A stretch of DNA of 64,000 bases from Scatomorpha stercorigallinarum (lineage in GTDB: Bacteria; Bacillota; Clostridia; Oscillospirales; Oscillospiraceae), in contig CALXGN010000003.1 of assembly GCA_944387865.1 (NCBI GenBank), positions 62,001 to 126,000 on the forward strand, written 5' to 3'. Under the pieces are notes generated by a model. The model was not told the origin of the DNA and searched no databases. It saw only the letters and a program-made list of their open reading frames with translations. A program made the position numbers and the translations under genes. Positions within the stretch are counted from its first letter, which is position 1; each line of letters starts with the position of its first letter. This document shows positions 60,983-64,000 of the stretch, one piece after another.

Positions 60983-61171
60983 ATGGATATCCGCGTGGGC
61001 GACACGCTGGTGATGAAAAAGCCCCACCCCTGCGGCGGCGACCGCTGGCTGGTGCTGCGCACGGGGGCGGACTTCCGCCTGCGCTGCGCTATCTGCGGCC
61101 GCGAGGTCATGGGCCCCCGCTCCAAATTCGAGCGCAACATAAAGCGCATAGAACGCCCCGAAAACAGCTGA
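60983..61171 (+). CDS. DUF951 small protein
   Basis: 62 residues with the DUF951 pattern: DIRVGDTLVMKKPHPCGGDRW, then LRCAICGREVMGPRSKFER. Cysteines in PHPCGG and CAICG suggest a metal site. Function unknown; probably cytosolic and nucleic-acid-associated by its OB/SH3-like look (inference). It starts one base after the rarA stop. Confidence 0.92.
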   Translation: MDIRVGDTLVMKKPHPCGGDRWLVLRTGADFRLRCAICGREVMGPRSKFERNIKRIERPENS

Positions 61172-61227
61172 AGATCGCCCGCCTGATCCCCCGGCGGCCC
61201 ATCGGCAATGCGATATCGCCATATCCA

Positions 61228-61482
61228 CCATTTTTCCCGGGGCTCCGCCTCGGGAAAAATGTCTCTCAGCCTCGCAGAGTTTCGCGCGAGCGCGAAATAA
61301 GGTCAAATCGATTTTCGGCGGCGGCGTGTACGTCGCCGAAAATACTTCTCGCGCAGCGGAGTGTGCGAAAAAGGACCAGCCCGCGGGCTGGTCCTTTTTC
61401 GTGCGCGCAGCGAAGCGCCGGCCATCGGCCCTCCGGGCCGGGGCAAAATTGGCATTGAGAGGCGCCGCCAGGCGCCTCTCAA
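61228..61482. terminator. group of hairpins between DUF951 gene and dnaE
   Basis: Four stems: CATTTTTCCCG...CGGGAAAAATG (61228-61261), TTTTCGGCG...CGCCGAAAA (about 61311-61344), the perfect GAAAAAGGACCAGCCCGCGGGCTGGTCCTTTTTC (61368-61401), and GAGAGGCGCC-GCCA-GGCGCCTCTC (61457-61480). The third is a strong bidirectional terminator between convergent genes. No gene is seen in 61172-61487. Confidence 0.7.
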
Positions 61483-61487
61483 GCCAG

Positions 61488-64000
61488 CTATTTTACTATT
61501 ACATTCCCCTCCCCCAGCATCTCGCCCAGCTCGGCGATCAGCGAGGGGTGGATGCGGCACTCCGCGCCCAGGCGCTTGCCCGTGTCCGCGAAAAAGACGA
61601 TCATGCGCTCGTGCCCGGGGAACATCTCGCACAGCAGCTCGATGCGCCGCATGACCTTCGCGTCGTAGCTCTTCAGCCGCAGCCAGAGCTTGCGCTCCTT
61701 CGGCGGGGCCTCGTCCGTGCCTCCGGGGCCGAGGTCGGAGAGCGGCCGGATGGTGTCCACCATCAGCTGCGGCTCCTTTTCGTCGCGGACGCTGATGCGC
61801 CCGGTGACGAGCAGCGCGGCGTTGGCGGCGACATAGCCGCCGCCGGCGTCCAGCGCGCGCTGGAAGGCCAGCAGCTCCATGGTCCCCGTGTCGTCCTCCA
61901 GCTGGATGTAGGCCATCAGCGTGCCGTTTTTGGTGGTGCGCGTGCGGCTGGACTCCACCACGCCCGCCAGCGTCACGCGCTGGCCGTCGATGTAGTCCTG
62001 CGGGCCGTCCTCGTTGGCAAAGTCCTCCAGTATGGGCCCGATGGGCACGGCCCCCGCGCGGCGCGCGGCGTCCCGGTACTCGTCCATCGGGTGGCCGGAG
62101 AGGTAGAGGCCCGTCATCTCCTTCTCCATCGCCATCAGCTCGCGGCGGTCGAACTCCTCCACGTCCGGCACGGCAACCAGCGTGGCCTCGTCGGGCTTGC
62201 CCTCGTCAAAGCCGAAGAGGTCGAACTGCCCGGCGATGTTGCCGCGCCCGTCCGCGGCGATGCTCTCCAGTATCAGGTCGAGCATCTGCAGCATGGCCCG
62301 CCGCTTCAGCCCCAGGCTGTCCATCGCGCCGGACTTGATAAGGCTCTCCACCGCGCGGCGGTTGAGCTCCTTGCCGCTCATGCGCCGGCAGAACTCCTCC
62401 AGGCCGCGGAAGGGCCCGTTCTGCTCGCGCTCGGCCACCAGCAGGGCGATAAACTTGGCGCCGATGTTCTTGATGGCCGTGAGGCCGAAGCGGATGTTGG
62501 CCCCGGCGACGGTGAAGTCCGCGCCGGACTCGTTCACGTCCGGCGGCAGCACCCTGATGCCCAGCTCGCGGCACTCGCCGATGTACTCGGCCACTTTAGT
62601 GGAGGAATCGAGCACGCTGGTGAGCAGGGCAGACATGTATTCGCGCGGGTGGTGGCATTTCATGTACGCCGTGCGGTAGGCGACGATGGCGTAGGCCACG
62701 GCGTGGGACTTGTTGAAGGCGTAGCTGGCGAAGTCGAGTATCTCGTCGTAGATGCTGTTGGCGACGCTCTCGCTGATGCCGTTGGCCAGGCAGCCGGGGA
62801 TGCCCCGGGCCTCGTCGCCGTGGATGAAGGCCCGCCGCTCGGCGTCGATGACGGCGTGCTTTTTTTTGCTCATGGCGCGGCGGATGTTGTCCGCCTGGCC
62901 CAGCGAGAAGCCGGCCAGCCGGCGGAATATCTCGATGACCTGCTCCTGATAGACGATGCAGCCGTAGGTGACGGAGAGTATCGGCTCCAGCGAGGGGTGC
63001 TTATAGCTTATCTTCTCCGGGTGGCCGCTGTTTTCGAGGAATTTGGGTATCGAATCCATGGGCCCGGGGCGGTAGAGGGCGATGATGGCCGTGATGTCCT
63101 CAACGCTCTTGGGCCCCAGGCGGGTGCAGACGCCCGTCATGCCCGCGCTCTCCAGCTGGAACACGCCCTCCGTGCGCCCGGCGCGCAGCATGGCGAAGGT
63201 GGCGCCATCGTCCTCCGGCAGGCTGTTCACGTCGAAGCCCGGGTCCCGCCGGCGCACGAGCACGGCCGCGTCCTCCAGCACGGTGAGGTTGCGCAGGCCG
63301 AGGAAGTCCATCTTCAGCAGCCCCAGCTCCTCGAGCGTGGTCATCGTGTACTGCGTGACCACGCTCTCGTCGTTTTTCGCCAGCGGGACGTACTCGTAGA
63401 CGGGCCGCTCGGTTATCACGACGCCGGCGGCGTGCGTGCTCGCGTGCCGCGGCATGCCCTCGAGCGCCCGCGCCGTGTCGATCAGCCGGTGCAGCCTCTC
63501 GTCGCCGCTGTACATCTCCCGCAGCTGCTTTGAAAGGCGCATGGCCTCGTCCAGCGTCATGCCCAGGGCGAAGGGCACCTGCTTGGCCACGGCGTCGCAC
63601 TCGGCGTAGCTGACGTCCAGCGCGCGCCCCGTGTCGCGGATGGCGGCGCGGGCGGCCATGGTGCCGAAGGTGACGATCTGCGCCACATGGTCTTGGCCGT
63701 ATTTGCGGTTCACATAGTCGATGACCTCGCCGCGCCGGCGGACGCAGAAGTCGATGTCGATATCGGGCATGGACACGCGCTCGGGGTTCAGAAAGCGCTC
63801 GAAATAGAGGTTATATTTGATGGGGTCCACGTCCGTGATGTAAAGGCAGTAGCTGACCACGCTGCCGGCGGCGCTGCCGCGCCCGGGCCCCACGGGTATG
63901 CCCTGCCCCTTGGCGTAGCGGATGAAGTCGGAGACGATGAGGAAATAGTCCACGAAGCCCATGCGGTGGATCATGTCCAGCTCGTAGTCGAGCCGCGCGC
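61488..64000 (-). CDS. dnaE: DNA polymerase III alpha subunit, DnaE type (5' end outside window)
   Basis: The frame stays open to the window edge (upstream of MIHRMGFVDYFLIVSDF it reads LDYELD), so the N-terminal PHP domain is missing. Visible are the palm with GPGRGSAAGS and PDIDIDFCVRRRGEVIDY (catalytic aspartates), fingers, helix-hairpin-helix near SGADFTVAGANIRFGLTAIKNIG, an OB-fold with VTLAGVVESSRTRTTKNG, and the C-terminal region. In organisms with PolC, DnaE extends primers and helps lagging-strand synthesis. Convergent with the rarA pair. Confidence 0.97.
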   Translation of the reverse strand, partial: ARLDYELDMIHRMGFVDYFLIVSDFIRYAKGQGIPVGPGRGSAAGSVVSYCLYITDVDPIKYNLYFERFLNPERVSMPDIDIDFCVRRRGEVIDYVNRKYGQDHVAQIVTFGTMAARAAIRDTGRALDVSYAECDAVAKQVPFALGMTLDEAMRLSKQLREMYSGDERLHRLIDTARALEGMPRHASTHAAGVVITERPVYEYVPLAKNDESVVTQYTMTTLEELGLLKMDFLGLRNLTVLEDAAVLVRRRDPGFDVNSLPEDDGATFAMLRAGRTEGVFQLESAGMTGVCTRLGPKSVEDITAIIALYRPGPMDSIPKFLENSGHPEKISYKHPSLEPILSVTYGCIVYQEQVIEIFRRLAGFSLGQADNIRRAMSKKKHAVIDAERRAFIHGDEARGIPGCLANGISESVANSIYDEILDFASYAFNKSHAVAYAIVAYRTAYMKCHHPREYMSALLTSVLDSSTKVAEYIGECRELGIRVLPPDVNESGADFTVAGANIRFGLTAIKNIGAKFIALLVAEREQNGPFRGLEEFCRRMSGKELNRRAVESLIKSGAMDSLGLKRRAMLQMLDLILESIAADGRGNIAGQFDLFGFDEGKPDEATLVAVPDVEEFDRRELMAMEKEMTGLYLSGHPMDEYRDAARRAGAVPIGPILEDFANEDGPQDYIDGQRVTLAGVVESSRTRTTKNGTLMAYIQLEDDTGTMELLAFQRALDAGGGYVAANAALLVTGRISVRDEKEPQLMVDTIRPLSDLGPGGTDEAPPKERKLWLRLKSYDAKVMRRIELLCEMFPGHERMIVFFADTGKRLGAECRIHPSLIAELGEMLGEGNVIVK

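Overview
The window is a GC-rich chromosomal segment of an endospore-forming member of the Firmicutes, most likely a gut-type clostridium (Oscillospirales-like, inferred). The evidence is PolC together with a separate DnaE, spoIIGA-sigE, spoIIE, the DXP isoprenoid pathway, teichoic-acid precursor genes and a zinc-type S14. I saw no rRNA, tRNA, CRISPR array, prophage or transposase. Nearly all genes are housekeeping genes. The unusual content is in the regulatory RNA and in the intergenic repeats.

Layout. 1-4971: aminotransferase (cut by the window edge), trpS, then a coupled cluster tagO-wecB-membrane-anchored protein. 4972-7032: repeats, a coupled trio of small unknown genes (minus strand) and a YfcE-type phosphoesterase. 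7033-9041: a phosphate transporter (pit) and its PhoU-like partner behind a probable Pho-box promoter. 9689-19787 (minus): one compact operon pyrH-frr-uppS-cdsA-dxr-rseP-ispG-polC. 19858-25528: an EamA transporter, spoIIGA-sigE, and spoIIE with a coupled small gene. 26106-31037: thiamine salvage (thiM, thiW, thiE, thiD, cytX) around two divergent TPP riboswitches. 31102-35771: murC, cca, family-4 uracil-DNA glycosylase, a DUF2156 protein and a GNAT protein. 36207-37744: two membrane proteins. 37908-53620 (minus): the S10-spc-alpha ribosomal superoperon with secY, adk, map, infA and rpoA. 54050-56850: a P-type cation ATPase behind a yybP-ykoY (Mn2+) riboswitch. 56992-61171: M16 peptidase, LexA-like repressor, nth, rarA and a DUF951 gene. 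61488-64000: the C-terminal part of dnaE.

How parts fit. Sigma-E, its processing protease SpoIIGA and the sigma-F-activating phosphatase SpoIIE are three central sporulation regulators lying within 5 kb. The pyrH operon joins nucleotide, lipid and isoprenoid supply to translation recycling and replication. The thi block imports and phosphorylates thiazole and pyrimidine precursors and joins them, with TPP feedback.

The most interesting features are: a mosaic family of intergenic repeats carrying bidirectional terminators, mostly lodged between convergent genes; a cloverleaf-like 157-nt MITE-like element; two 89-nt direct repeats inserted exactly at the rpsN stop codon; an attenuator hairpin in the S10 leader; an RGG/YNRD-rich tail on ribosomal protein S3; a Mn2+ riboswitch that re-assigns a 'calcium' ATPase as a likely Mn2+ exporter; and an unidentified structured element between a TPP riboswitch and thiW. 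I did not find a convincing new multi-gene defence or mobile system.
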